Assembly (NCBI GenBank): GCA_947036575.1
Contig: CAMQSH010000012.1
Location: forward strand, 1-21,819
DNA length: 21,819 nt
Direction of reading: 5' to 3'
Source of the DNA: an uncultured Brevinema sp.
GTDB taxonomy: Bacteria > Spirochaetota > Brevinematia > Brevinematales > Brevinemataceae
Part shown: positions 6,932 to 14,773 of the stretch, in pieces
Position numbering within the stretch: the stretch's first letter is position 1
Layout of the letters: each line of letters begins with the position of its first letter
Program-made: the position numbers and the translations under genes
The notes under the pieces: generated by a model
The model's database searches: none
The model's input: only the letters and a program-made list of their open reading frames with translations
Told to the model about the DNA's origin: nothing

Positions 6932-7744
6932 ATGAAATTTAGTTTATTATTATTATTGTTAAGTAGTTCTCTTTTTGGACAGACAACAACAGAATTATTG
7001 CCTCATATTAAAATGTTTAGTGGTTATGGTGGTAATATTATTAATATAGCAACGCCAGAGGGAAATATTTTAATAGATAGTGGAACCGCTAAAGGTGCTC
7101 AAATAATTACCAAAATGATTCCACAAGTTTCTTATTTATTAGCAACTCACAGACATCAAGATCATATAGGTGGAAATAACTATTATGGTAAACAAGGTGC
7201 GAAGATTATTACTCATATTAAAACAGCTCAATATATAAAAGAAAGAAATAGTGGTGTTTCTAAAGAAGGCTATGCAGCTATTACTTTTGATAAAAAATAT
7301 AGCTTAAAACTTGGTGGAGAAGAGTTAGAATTAATCTATTTTCCTAATGCTCACACAGATGGAGATTATGTTGTTTATTTTCCTAAATATAATCTCATTC
7401 ATATGGCAGATATTTCTTTTGGTACAAATTATAATTATCTTGATACTAAATATGGAGCGACTATTAGTGGATTAATTAATGCAACAAAACAAATTATCGA
7501 TATGATAGATGATAACACTATTATTGTACCTGGTCATGGAGAACTTTTAACAAGGGATCAACTTAAACAAAATTTGATAATGTATACAGAAATTCGTAAT
7601 GAAGTGAAAAAATTAAAAGATCAAGGGAGAACATTGGCAGAAACAATAGCTGCAAACCCTTCCAAAAAATATGATAGAAGAGGAGAGTGGTCTTTTATCA
7701 CTGCTGAAAAGTTTGTTACTGCTATTTATGAAACACTAAAATAG
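6932..7744 (+). CDS. Exported MBL-fold metallo-hydrolase
   Basis: The 270-residue protein starts with a Sec signal peptide: MKF, a run of leucines, then SSSLFGQ, with cleavage likely before Gln17. The mature part is a metallo-beta-lactamase fold. Motif THRHQDHIGG supplies His73, His75, Asp77 and His78. Further ligands are His141 in NAHTDGD, Asp160 in HMADISF and His202 in VPGHGEL. The full two-zinc site is therefore present. The DGDYVVYFP and VPGHG segments are shared by many periplasmic MBL proteins, including class B beta-lactamases and quinoprotein-relay-type hydrolases. Real beta-lactamase activity cannot be claimed. The gene has its own promoter (TTGAAT/TATAAT) and its own terminator, so it is a single-gene unit. 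It would act in the periplasm or outside the cell. Confidence 0.85.
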   Translation: MKFSLLLLLLSSSLFGQTTTELLPHIKMFSGYGGNIINIATPEGNILIDSGTAKGAQIITKMIPQVSYLLATHRHQDHIGGNNYYGKQGAKIITHIKTAQYIKERNSGVSKEGYAAITFDKKYSLKLGGEELELIYFPNAHTDGDYVVYFPKYNLIHMADISFGTNYNYLDTKYGATISGLINATKQIIDMIDDNTIIVPGHGELLTRDQLKQNLIMYTEIRNEVKKLKDQGRTLAETIAANPSKKYDRRGEWSFITAEKFVTAIYETLK

Positions 7745-7765
7745 TTGAAGTTATTACCATACAGA

Positions 7766-7800
7766 AAAAGGACGAAGTTTCATATCTCGTCCTTTTATTT
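7766..7800 (+). terminator. Rho-independent terminator after the MBL-fold gene
   Basis: AAAAGGACGA (7766-7775) pairs with TCGTCCTTTT (7787-7796) around an 11-base loop. The paired T run is followed by ATTTA TTT, so the tail is short but usable. Confidence 0.8.
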
Positions 7801-7914
7801 ATTCTTGAATCTAGTTTAACACAATATAGATATTTTGTCAATGATATAAAAAGATGTTATTTTGTGGTAAAATTTTAAATAATAAGTTATAATGGTTATT
7901 ATAGGATTATATTT

Positions 7915-10833
7915 ATGAAGAAGGGGAATATAATGATTAAACTAGTTATATTATTATGGAGCATATTGTCAATTTCACCTGCATATGGGCAGATTATGCG
8001 TTTTGCAGCTACAGGAGATTTGGCTTTGGTCAAAGAATGTGTAGAAGAAAATGGTGCGAATATTGGGATATCAGATAGAGATGGGATTACGCCCTTACAA
8101 GCAGCAATCTTTGGTAATCACTTTAATATCGTAGAATATCTTCTTGATAAAGGTGCTGATATTGATATAAAAAATACAAAAAATGGCACTACTGCATTAA
8201 TGGACGTCTCAAAAATTGGTAATCTAGCACAGGCTAAATACCTCATTCAAAATGGGGCTGATATTAATGTGAAGGATTATTACGGGTATACAGCACTTAT
8301 GTGGGCTTCAAATAGAGGTCAGATAGAAATGATACAATATCTTATGGAACAAGGGGCTGATATTAATGTAAGGGATGACAAAGGTATGAGTGCATTAATG
8401 TTAGCAGCATGGAAAGGACGCTTAGAAGTTGTAAAGTACCTTGTAGCAAAAGGAGCAAGTCTCACTATAAAAGATACTCGTAAAAGTAGTACAGCATTAG
8501 TGTGGGCATTTGAAGAAGGGAACTTTGAGATTGTGGTGTTTCTTGCTCAAAACGGCGGTAATATCAATGATAAAGATAGAAGAAAGATTCCTATATTAAT
8601 AAGAGCTGCACAAGAAGGATATTTAGATAAGGTACAGTTTCTTATAGAAAATGGTGCTAATATTAATATAGAAGATAAAAATAGAAGAACTGCAGTATTT
8701 TCGGCTTCTCAAAAAGGCTATTTAGATGTCGTGACGTATCTTGTTGAACAGGGTGCTAATATTAGTAGAAGAGATGAATATGGTGATACTCCATTACTAG
8801 CAGCTTTTGATAAAGGGAATTTGGATATTGTAAAATATCTTTCTCAAAAAGGTGCTAATCTTAATGAGAAAGATAGAAATGGTGTTCCCTTACTAGCGAT
8901 AGCAACAAGTGAAGGGTATTTAGATAGGGTACAGTTTCTTATAGAAAATGGTGCTAATATTAATATAAAATTTGAAGATAATACGACCCCATTAATGAGG
9001 GCAGCTACATCAGGATATCTGGATATAGTTAAGTACCTTGTTGAAAAAGGTGCAGATATTAATGCTAAAGGAGCTAATGATATAACAGCATTATTGGGAG
9101 CTACAGGAGCAGGACATCAAGATATCGTAAAATACTTGGCAGAAAAAGGAGCTAATCTTAATATACAGACTTTAGGAAATTTAACACCATTAATATTAGC
9201 TTCTGCAGAAGGTAAATTGGAGACAGTAAAATATCTTATCCAAAATGGTGCTGATATTAATGGAAAAGACGACAATGGCGAAACAGCATTAACAGGAGCT
9301 TCCGCTCAAGGTCAATTACAAGTAGTACAATATCTCGTTGATAACGGGGCAGTAATTGATATGAAAAATAGAAATGGTCTAACAGCATTAATGTGGGCTA
9401 CACTAAACGGACATCAAGATATCGTAAAATATCTCGTTCAAAATGGAGCTGATATTACTATAAGAGTGAAAAATAACAAGACTATACTAATGTTAGCCGT
9501 AGAAAAAGAATATTTAGCTATAGTAAAAATCCTGATAGAAAATGGAGCAGATGTCAATGCCAAAACAGTTGAAAATTTTACAGCATTAATGTTTGTTTCA
9601 TTTAATGGTAATGTAGAAATAGCAAAACTTCTTGTCCAAAATGGAGCTAATGTGAATGCAAGAGATAAAAACAGCTATAGTGTACTAATCAGAGCAGTAG
9701 AACTAAACCGCTTAACTATGGTACAATACTTAGTGCAAAATGGTGCTGAAATTAATATGAAAGATAAAGATGGTATGACCCCATTAATACGTGCTACAGT
9801 ATATGGACATCAAGACATCGTAAAATATCTTGCCGAAAATGGCGCTAATATTAATATGCAGGATAATTATGACATAACAGCATTAATGCTGGCAGCTGAT
9901 AAAGGTAATTTGGAAATAGTAAAATATCTTGTAGGAAAAAAAGCAGATCTTAATCTAAAAAATAAAGATGGTTATTCAGCTTTACCAAGAGCTTTGGCTA
10001 ATGGGCACTTTACAATAATACGCTATCTTGTAGATAATGGAGCTGATATCAATAGTCGGGACAAAGAAGGGCTAACCCCCTTACTTTGGGCAACAGAGCA
10101 AGGTGACTTAAAAATGGTAGAAACTCTTGTTCAAAATGGTGCTGATCTTAATATGAAAAGCAAAGATAGTATTCCTCCATTACTAATTGGAGCATATAAT
10201 GGTCATTTAGAAATAGTAAAACACCTTGTTCAAAATGGTGCTAATATCGAAATACAAGATAAAAGTGACCATACAGCATTGCATTGGGCTATATCTAGTG
10301 GTAAATTTGAAATAGTAAAGTATCTTATAGAAAGGGGTGCTAATATTAATGCAAAAAACAAAGATCATGTAAATACTTTATTAATAAGTTTGGAAGAAGG
10401 ACGTTTGGAAATAGCTCAATATCTAATTCAAAATGGTGCTGAGCTTAATACTAAGGATAAGAAAGGACGTACACCCTTATTATGGGCGGCAAATACAGAT
10501 AACTTGAGAATGGTGAAATATTTTATCGAAAATGGTGCTAATATTAATATGCCAGATAAAAGTGGTGTTACTCCATTGATACAAGCAGCTTATAGTGGTC
10601 ATTTAGAAATTGTTGAATATCTTGTAGGAAAAAAAGCAGGTATCAATATACAAGATGATAATAATAATACAGCACTGATATGGGCAGCATTTAATGATCA
10701 TTTAGAAGTAGTAAAACATCTTGTAGAAAATGGTGCTAATACTGGTATAGAGGATAACGAAGGATTTACAGCATTAGTATGGGCTTCAAAAGAAGATAAC
10801 TTAGAAATAGTAGAATATCTTTCTGGAAAGTAG
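7915..10833 (+). CDS. Large exported ankyrin-repeat protein, about 29 repeats
   Basis: The 972-residue protein has a signal peptide (hydrophobic core IKLVILLWSILSIS, then AYGQ), so it should leave the cytoplasm. The rest is an unbroken array of 33-residue ankyrin units. By eye there are 29: an N-cap starting MRFAATGD, about 27 internal repeats and a C-cap ending EYLSGK. Typical ends are NGADIN and NGANIN. No enzyme domain, transmembrane anchor or lipobox is seen. Such a solenoid is likely a long binding scaffold, perhaps towards host or envelope proteins; this is inference. Two starts are possible: ATG 7915 with AGGA 8 bases upstream, or ATG 7933 with AAGGGG 6 bases upstream. The second would shorten the signal peptide to about 20 residues. 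A TATAAT lies at 7888-7893 without a good -35. Some repeats are related at DNA level with a 297-base period. Confidence 0.9.
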   Translation: MKKGNIMIKLVILLWSILSISPAYGQIMRFAATGDLALVKECVEENGANIGISDRDGITPLQAAIFGNHFNIVEYLLDKGADIDIKNTKNGTTALMDVSKIGNLAQAKYLIQNGADINVKDYYGYTALMWASNRGQIEMIQYLMEQGADINVRDDKGMSALMLAAWKGRLEVVKYLVAKGASLTIKDTRKSSTALVWAFEEGNFEIVVFLAQNGGNINDKDRRKIPILIRAAQEGYLDKVQFLIENGANINIEDKNRRTAVFSASQKGYLDVVTYLVEQGANISRRDEYGDTPLLAAFDKGNLDIVKYLSQKGANLNEKDRNGVPLLAIATSEGYLDRVQFLIENGANINIKFEDNTTPLMRAATSGYLDIVKYLVEKGADINAKGANDITALLGATGAGHQDIVKYLAEKGANLNIQTLGNLTPLILASAEGKLETVKYLIQNGADINGKDDNGETALTGASAQGQLQVVQYLVDNGAVIDMKNRNGLTALMWATLNGHQDIVKYLVQNGADITIRVKNNKTILMLAVEKEYLAIVKILIENGADVNAKTVENFTALMFVSFNGNVEIAKLLVQNGANVNARDKNSYSVLIRAVELNRLTMVQYLVQNGAEINMKDKDGMTPLIRATVYGHQDIVKYLAENGANINMQDNYDITALMLAADKGNLEIVKYLVGKKADLNLKNKDGYSALPRALANGHFTIIRYLVDNGADINSRDKEGLTPLLWATEQGDLKMVETLVQNGADLNMKSKDSIPPLLIGAYNGHLEIVKHLVQNGANIEIQDKSDHTALHWAISSGKFEIVKYLIERGANINAKNKDHVNTLLISLEEGRLEIAQYLIQNGAELNTKDKKGRTPLLWAANTDNLRMVKYFIENGANINMPDKSGVTPLIQAAYSGHLEIVEYLVGKKAGINIQDDNNNTALIWAAFNDHLEVVKHLVENGANTGIEDNEGFTALVWASKEDNLEIVEYLSGK
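8617..9210 (+). repeat. Tandem 297-bp module (three ankyrin units) inside the large ankyrin gene
   Basis: The DNA from 8617 and from 8914 is nearly identical for over 50 bases, encoding GYLDKVQFLIENGANIN and GYLDRVQFLIENGANIN. The spacing is exactly 297 bases, or 99 residues. The following units also pair at the same offset: GYLDVVTYLVEQGA with GYLDIVKYLVEKGA, then DIVKYLSQKGANLN with DIVKYLAEKGANLN. This points to duplication of a three-repeat block. Confidence 0.7.
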
Positions 10834-11178
10834 TAATAAAAACTGGCTATATATGTAAGAATACAAAAACAAAAATTATTTAACGAATATAGGAGTATTA
10901 ATAATAATTTTGAGGGCTGTATATATAGATATTTTTGAGTAAAATCATAAATTTCTCTACAAGTACAATCTTTAGATACAAAAGAAACAACAATGATATA
11001 ATATTTGGATATTAAAGACTCCTAAGAAATATATAATTATAAAAGTTAAAATAGAGCTATAGAAATATAGCTCTATTTTTTATTTTATATTATTATGCTT
11101 GTTTTTACTAGTAAAATTAACTGTAACTGCTTATGAAACAACAATAAAAATAGAATCATCAAGACAATGTAATATCGG
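10834..11178. other. Intergenic region between the ankyrin gene and the GntR operon
   Basis: No credible gene is seen on either strand; the longest minus-strand frame with an ATG is 16 codons and its ribosome site is poor. The only clear element is the terminator at 11048-11080. The rest is featureless AT-rich DNA. Confidence 0.6.
11048..11080 (+). terminator. Rho-independent terminator upstream of the GntR operon
   Basis: Left arm 11048-11060 and right arm 11067-11079 pair as AAAATAGAGCTAT/ATAGCTCTATTTT around a 6-base loop, followed by more T. It lies about 215 bases after the ankyrin stop, so it may end that transcript or an unseen short RNA. Confidence 0.8.
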
Positions 11179-11207
11179 TTGATTTAAGATTTGTCAAATG
11201 GTATAAT
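11179..11207 (+). promoter_or_regulatory. Promoter of the GntR-PTS-transketolase operon
   Basis: TTGATT (11179-11184), a 17-base spacer and TATAAT (11202-11207) form a near-consensus promoter. The expected start is near 11214, about 30 bases before the GntR ATG. It lies almost wholly inside the palindrome at 11181-11234. Confidence 0.7.
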
Positions 11208-11234
11208 ATTATATCATTTGACAAATCTTAAATC
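11181..11234. promoter_or_regulatory. 54-bp near-perfect palindrome, probable GntR autoregulatory operator
   Basis: Arms 11181-11200 and 11215-11234 are exact 20-base reverse complements. The 12-base centre (11202-11213) is itself a perfect palindrome that contains the -10 box. Only the pair 11201/11214 breaks the symmetry. Each arm holds an 11-base sub-palindrome, ATTTGNCAAAT, at 11189-11199 and 11216-11226, with centres 27 bases apart. One lies in the promoter spacer and the other just after the expected transcription start. That is the layout expected for two repressor dimers blocking RNA polymerase. Confidence 0.75.
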
Positions 11235-11244
11235 AGGAATCGTA

Positions 11245-11940
11245 ATGTTAGATAAAAATAGTCCTATTCCTTTAGTGTATCAAGTAGAATCGTTACTTCA
11301 AAAATATATTATTACAGGAAAATATACCATAGGAGAGTTACTCCCTACTCAAGAAGAACTAGCTCAATTATTAGGAGTTAGTAGGATCACGGTAAGAAAT
11401 GCTTTTAATACTATGATTAATAAAGGTTTTATTTCTTCTACAAGAGGTAGAGGAACGATAGTAGTAGCTATCCCTGAACATAATGATATAGAAATAGTTG
11501 AAAGAGTAAACTATTTTTTATTGGATATAGAGAGTGATGTTCAAGATTCTGAGAATAGTAAGATAGCCGTAGAAAAAAGCCATAGATTTGTTTTTTTAAG
11601 AAGTGTAGAAGATAATCCTATAGCGATAGAAAGAGTATGGCTTGCTCCTATTATAGAAGAAGATGTAAAAAATTTAATAAAAGATTTTCATACCACTTTA
11701 GAATCTTTATACAAAGATCAAGGAATTCTCATTGAAAAATATGAAGAGACATTAGAACCTCGAGTTGCAGATGATTTTATCTGTAATCATCTCCAGCTTC
11801 ACAGTTCTTTTCCTCTTCTTTGTATAAAAAGATTATCCTATAGTATAGGTAGGGAAAAACCATTTGAATATAGAGAAGTGTTAATGCGTTATGAAGATTA
11901 TAAAAAAGTCGTAAAAAATTCTCATATTAATAATAATTAA
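11245..11940 (+). CDS. GntR-family transcriptional regulator, HutC/UTRA type
   Basis: The 231-residue protein begins MLDKNSPIPLVYQV, the standard opening of HutC-type GntR regulators. Residues 1-70 form the winged helix-turn-helix, with LPTQEELAQLLGVSRITVRNAF as the recognition region and the RGRGT wing after it. A UTRA effector domain follows from about residue 80, with FLRSVEDNPIAIERVWL as its core strand; it would bind a phosphorylated sugar. I chose ATG 11245 because AGGA (11235-11238) lies 6 bases before it. The in-frame TTG at 11191 is inside the operator palindrome and upstream of the predicted transcript start. The gene heads the PTS/transketolase operon and is most likely its self-repressing, substrate-relieved regulator. 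Confidence 0.88.
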   Translation: MLDKNSPIPLVYQVESLLQKYIITGKYTIGELLPTQEELAQLLGVSRITVRNAFNTMINKGFISSTRGRGTIVVAIPEHNDIEIVERVNYFLLDIESDVQDSENSKIAVEKSHRFVFLRSVEDNPIAIERVWLAPIIEEDVKNLIKDFHTTLESLYKDQGILIEKYEETLEPRVADDFICNHLQLHSSFPLLCIKRLSYSIGREKPFEYREVLMRYEDYKKVVKNSHINNN

Positions 11941-11953
11941 TAAGGAAGAATAT

Positions 11954-12367
11954 ATGAATTTACCAAAGAAAAGAATTAAAAAACATTGTGAATGCGATAC
12001 CTATGAAGAAGCAATTCACCAAGCTTGTAATATACTAAAAGAAGAAGGTATAGTTACTGATCAGTATGCTGTTGCAGCTATTGATGCCATAAAGGAACAT
12101 GGTCCTTATTTTGTTATTGCCCCTAGTATAATGATGGCTCATGCAAGACCTGAAGAAGGAGCTTTACAGAATGGCTTATCTTTTATTTCTCTTGCTAATA
12201 TAGTAGATTGTGAAGGTATTCCTATAAAATATATTTTTGCCCTTAGTGCTATAGGGGATAATCAACATATAGAATTAATTCAAGGCTTGTCTAATGTCTT
12301 AGATAATGAAAATATATATGAAATTTTAGAAGACTCCCCAGAGAGTTTAGAATCTATGTTTGAATAG
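11954..12367 (+). CDS. PTS EIIA component, ascorbate/mannitol-fructose (EIIA-2) type
   Basis: The 137-residue protein is a single EIIA domain of the PTS_EIIA_2 fold, closest in style to UlaC/SgaA. The phosphorylation site is the histidine of the MAHARPEEGA motif (His63). It takes phosphate from HPr and passes it to the EIIB protein encoded next. A GGAAG ribosome site lies before the ATG, and only 13 bases separate it from the regulator gene. The EIIB gene follows after 15 bases. The family is clear; the sugar is not. Related EIIAs serve ascorbate, galactitol, pentitols and others. Confidence 0.87.
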   Translation: MNLPKKRIKKHCECDTYEEAIHQACNILKEEGIVTDQYAVAAIDAIKEHGPYFVIAPSIMMAHARPEEGALQNGLSFISLANIVDCEGIPIKYIFALSAIGDNQHIELIQGLSNVLDNENIYEILEDSPESLESMFE

Positions 12368-12382
12368 ATTTATGGAGGAATA

Positions 12383-12658
12383 ATGAGTAAGCAAATTTTA
12401 GTAACCTGCCGTACAGGTATGGGAAGTAGTATGCTTTTAAAGATTAAAATAGAGCAGGCTCTGTCGACTTTAGGCATAGATGCAGATGTACATCATGATG
12501 TAACATCAGCTATTGATGGCTATACAGATATTGATGTTCTTGTTACTATGGCTGATCTTGTAGAAGAGATGGAGGGTAAATTTCCTAAAGTAATAGGAAT
12601 TAATTCTATTACAAATAAAGAAGAAATTCTTAATAAAATTAAAGAAGCATTAGTATAG
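12383..12658 (+). CDS. PTS EIIB component, ascorbate (UlaB/SgaB) type
   Basis: The 91-residue protein is a minimal EIIB domain of the lactose/ascorbate-like P-loop class. The phosphate-carrying cysteine is Cys9 in LVTCRTGMGSSMLL. The protein accepts phosphate from the EIIA encoded upstream and gives it to the sugar as it passes through the EIIC channel. GGAGG stands just before the ATG, and the EIIC gene starts 10 bases after its stop, so the genes are tightly coupled. Length and motif are normal for stand-alone UlaB-like proteins. Confidence 0.88.
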   Translation: MSKQILVTCRTGMGSSMLLKIKIEQALSTLGIDADVHHDVTSAIDGYTDIDVLVTMADLVEEMEGKFPKVIGINSITNKEEILNKIKEALV

Positions 12659-12667
12659 GAGAAAAAT

Positions 12668-13939
12668 ATGGTACAAGATATTTTAAAATTTTTAGTTTAT
12701 GATCTATTAGGGACTAGCTCTATATTAGTAGGTTTTATAGCAATGGTAGGGTTATTACTTCAAAAAAAATCGGGAGATAAAGTTTTAACAGGAACTATTA
12801 AAACTATTGTTGGTTTTCTTATTTTCAGTGCTGGTGCTGGGGTAGGAGTTCAAGCTCTTTCAGGTTTTCAAGAATTATTTACAAAGGGATTTAATCTTAC
12901 AGGAGTACTTCCTTTAGCAGAAGCTGTTACAGCTTTAGCTCAAGCCAAATTTGGAACAACTGTTGCATTAATAATGGTTACAGGATTTATTGCTAACTTG
13001 GTTGTAGCTCGTTTTACACCTTTTAAATATGTTTTTTTAACAGGACAACATAATCTTTATTTAGCAGCTCTGTTAACAGTCATCTTAAAAGCTAATAATG
13101 TAAGTGATGGAATGTCTATTTTAATAGGTGCTATTATCTTAGGATTTTCAGCAGCTATTTTCCCAGCTATCGCTCAAAAAGGAATGAGAAAAATTACTGG
13201 ACATAATGAGATTGCTATGGGGCACTATGTTACTTTAGCTTATGCTCTATCTAGTTGGATAGGTGAAAAAGTTGGTAACCCTGAAGAAAGTACAGAAAAA
13301 TTAAAGTTACCAAGTTGGTTAATGATTTTTAAAGATTATGTTGTTTCAGTTGCAATTTCAGTTGCAATTTTTTATTATATAGCTGCATTTGCTGCAGGAA
13401 AAGAACAAGTTATGGAGCTTTCAGGATCTACCCATTGGTTATTATATCCATTGATACAATCTCTTACTTTTGCAAGCTCTCTCTTTATCATTATTACTGG
13501 TGTACGTATGATTTTAGGAGAAATAGTTTCAGCTTTTGTTGGTATTTCTGAGAAATTTATTCCAGATGCTATACCAGCCTTAGATTGTCCTGTAGTTTTC
13601 CAATATGCACCTACAGCAACAGTATTAGGATTTTTATCTGCTTACTTAGGAGGATTACTTTGTATTCCTTTTTTTGTTATACTTAACATGCCTATTATTA
13701 TTCCTGTTGCTGTTCCTTACTTTTTTATTGGTGCTACAGCAGCTGTATTTGGTAATGCTACAGGAGGCTGGAAAGGTGCTATTGCTGGTGGATTTGTAAC
13801 GGGTATTTTAATAGCAGTTGGTCCTGCAATGATTTATCCTATTATGGCATCCATAGGTCTTGTTGGATCTTCATTCCCTGAAACAGATTTTGTCTTTGTT
13901 GGAATGATTTTAGATGCAATTTTAGGGTTTTTTAACTAA
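12668..13939 (+). CDS. PTS EIIC permease, ascorbate/galactitol superfamily (UlaA/SgaT type)
   Basis: The 423-residue inner-membrane protein has about ten or more hydrophobic segments. UlaA-like features include LTGTIKTIVGFLIFSAGAGV near the N-terminus, the FTPFKYVFLTGQHNLYLAAL segment and the GNATGGWKGAIAGGF stretch near the C-terminus. This permease forms the sugar path and works with the EIIA and EIIB encoded just before it. It is somewhat shorter than E. coli UlaA, which I recall as about 465 residues. The start has AGGAG overlapping the end of the EIIB gene. The sugar is unknown. Transketolase genes immediately downstream, with no UlaD/E/F-like genes, argue against ascorbate. Confidence 0.87.
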   Translation: MVQDILKFLVYDLLGTSSILVGFIAMVGLLLQKKSGDKVLTGTIKTIVGFLIFSAGAGVGVQALSGFQELFTKGFNLTGVLPLAEAVTALAQAKFGTTVALIMVTGFIANLVVARFTPFKYVFLTGQHNLYLAALLTVILKANNVSDGMSILIGAIILGFSAAIFPAIAQKGMRKITGHNEIAMGHYVTLAYALSSWIGEKVGNPEESTEKLKLPSWLMIFKDYVVSVAISVAIFYYIAAFAAGKEQVMELSGSTHWLLYPLIQSLTFASSLFIIITGVRMILGEIVSAFVGISEKFIPDAIPALDCPVVFQYAPTATVLGFLSAYLGGLLCIPFFVILNMPIIIPVAVPYFFIGATAAVFGNATGGWKGAIAGGFVTGILIAVGPAMIYPIMASIGLVGSSFPETDFVFVGMILDAILGFFN

Positions 13940-13957
13940 AACTAAAAAGGAGAAATT

Positions 13958-14764
13958 ATGAGTACAATTCTTGAATTAGAACAGAAATCCAAAGAATATC
14001 GAAGAAATCTTATAGAGATGTCATATATAAGTAAAGGTGTTGTACATCTTGGGGGATCTTTATCGGCGATGGATCTTGCTACAGCTGTTTATGATAGGTA
14101 TATTCCTAATTTTAATGATGTAAATAGATCTCGTTTTGTTCTTTCTAAAGGACATGTGGTAGCGATGATGTATGCTATTTTATTGGGATATGGAGTCATC
14201 AAAAAAGAAGAAAAGGGAACTTTAAAACAATTAAACTCTCGTTTACAAGGACACCCAGATATTAATAAAATCCCTGAAACAGAAATGAATACTGGTTTAT
14301 TAGGTCAAGGTATTGGTATTGCTATGGGCATGGCTTACGCTAGAAAACTTAAAAAAGTTGAAGGTAAAATATTTGCTCTTTGTGGGGATGCTGAAATGCA
14401 TGAAGGACAAGTTTGGGAAACTATTCAGCAAGCTGCTCACTTCAAATTAGATAATTTAGTAGCTATTATTGACTATAATAAGTTATCTTCACATGATCCT
14501 GTTAATGAACTAATCAATCTGGAACCGTTGGATAAAAAACTTGAAGCTTTTAATTGGGCGGTGATTATTATTAATGATGCACATGATATGAAACAAGTAG
14601 TAGAAGGATTGGATAAATTAGATAAGCTTTTTGGTAAACCAGTAGCTATTATTGCTCATACTATTAAAGGGAAAGGGCTTTCTTTCCTTGAAGGAAATAT
14701 TAATAATCACTCTGTTGTCTTAACAGACGAAACATATGCACAAGCTTTAAAAGAATTAGCTTAG
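13958..14764 (+). CDS. Transketolase, N-terminal (TPP-binding) subunit
   Basis: The 268-residue protein matches the N-terminal half of transketolase, as found in organisms with split enzymes. The substrate-side motif GHPDINKIPETEMNTGLLGQG is present in its main residues. The thiamine-diphosphate/Mg motif appears as CGDAEMHEGQVWE followed by IIDYN, so GDA replaces the common GDG. Near the end, where many members have a WHG segment, this one has NNHSVVL. With the C-terminal subunit it would move two-carbon units between ketose and aldose phosphates in the non-oxidative pentose pathway. AAGGAG precedes the ATG. The gene follows the EIIC by 18 bases and is in the same operon. Confidence 0.88.
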   Translation: MSTILELEQKSKEYRRNLIEMSYISKGVVHLGGSLSAMDLATAVYDRYIPNFNDVNRSRFVLSKGHVVAMMYAILLGYGVIKKEEKGTLKQLNSRLQGHPDINKIPETEMNTGLLGQGIGIAMGMAYARKLKKVEGKIFALCGDAEMHEGQVWETIQQAAHFKLDNLVAIIDYNKLSSHDPVNELINLEPLDKKLEAFNWAVIIINDAHDMKQVVEGLDKLDKLFGKPVAIIAHTIKGKGLSFLEGNINNHSVVLTDETYAQALKELA

Positions 14765-14773
14765 GAGATAATG

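Noticed and set aside
8000..10830. CRISPR or satellite array reading of the periodic DNA
   Set aside because: The 99-base period is the codon image of 33-residue ankyrin repeats in one open frame; units are diverged and there are no constant repeats with unique spacers.
11191..11244. N-terminal extension of the GntR regulator from TTG 11191
   Set aside because: The extension lies inside the operator palindrome and before the expected transcript start, and family members start at the MLDKNSPIP equivalent, where a good ribosome site exists.
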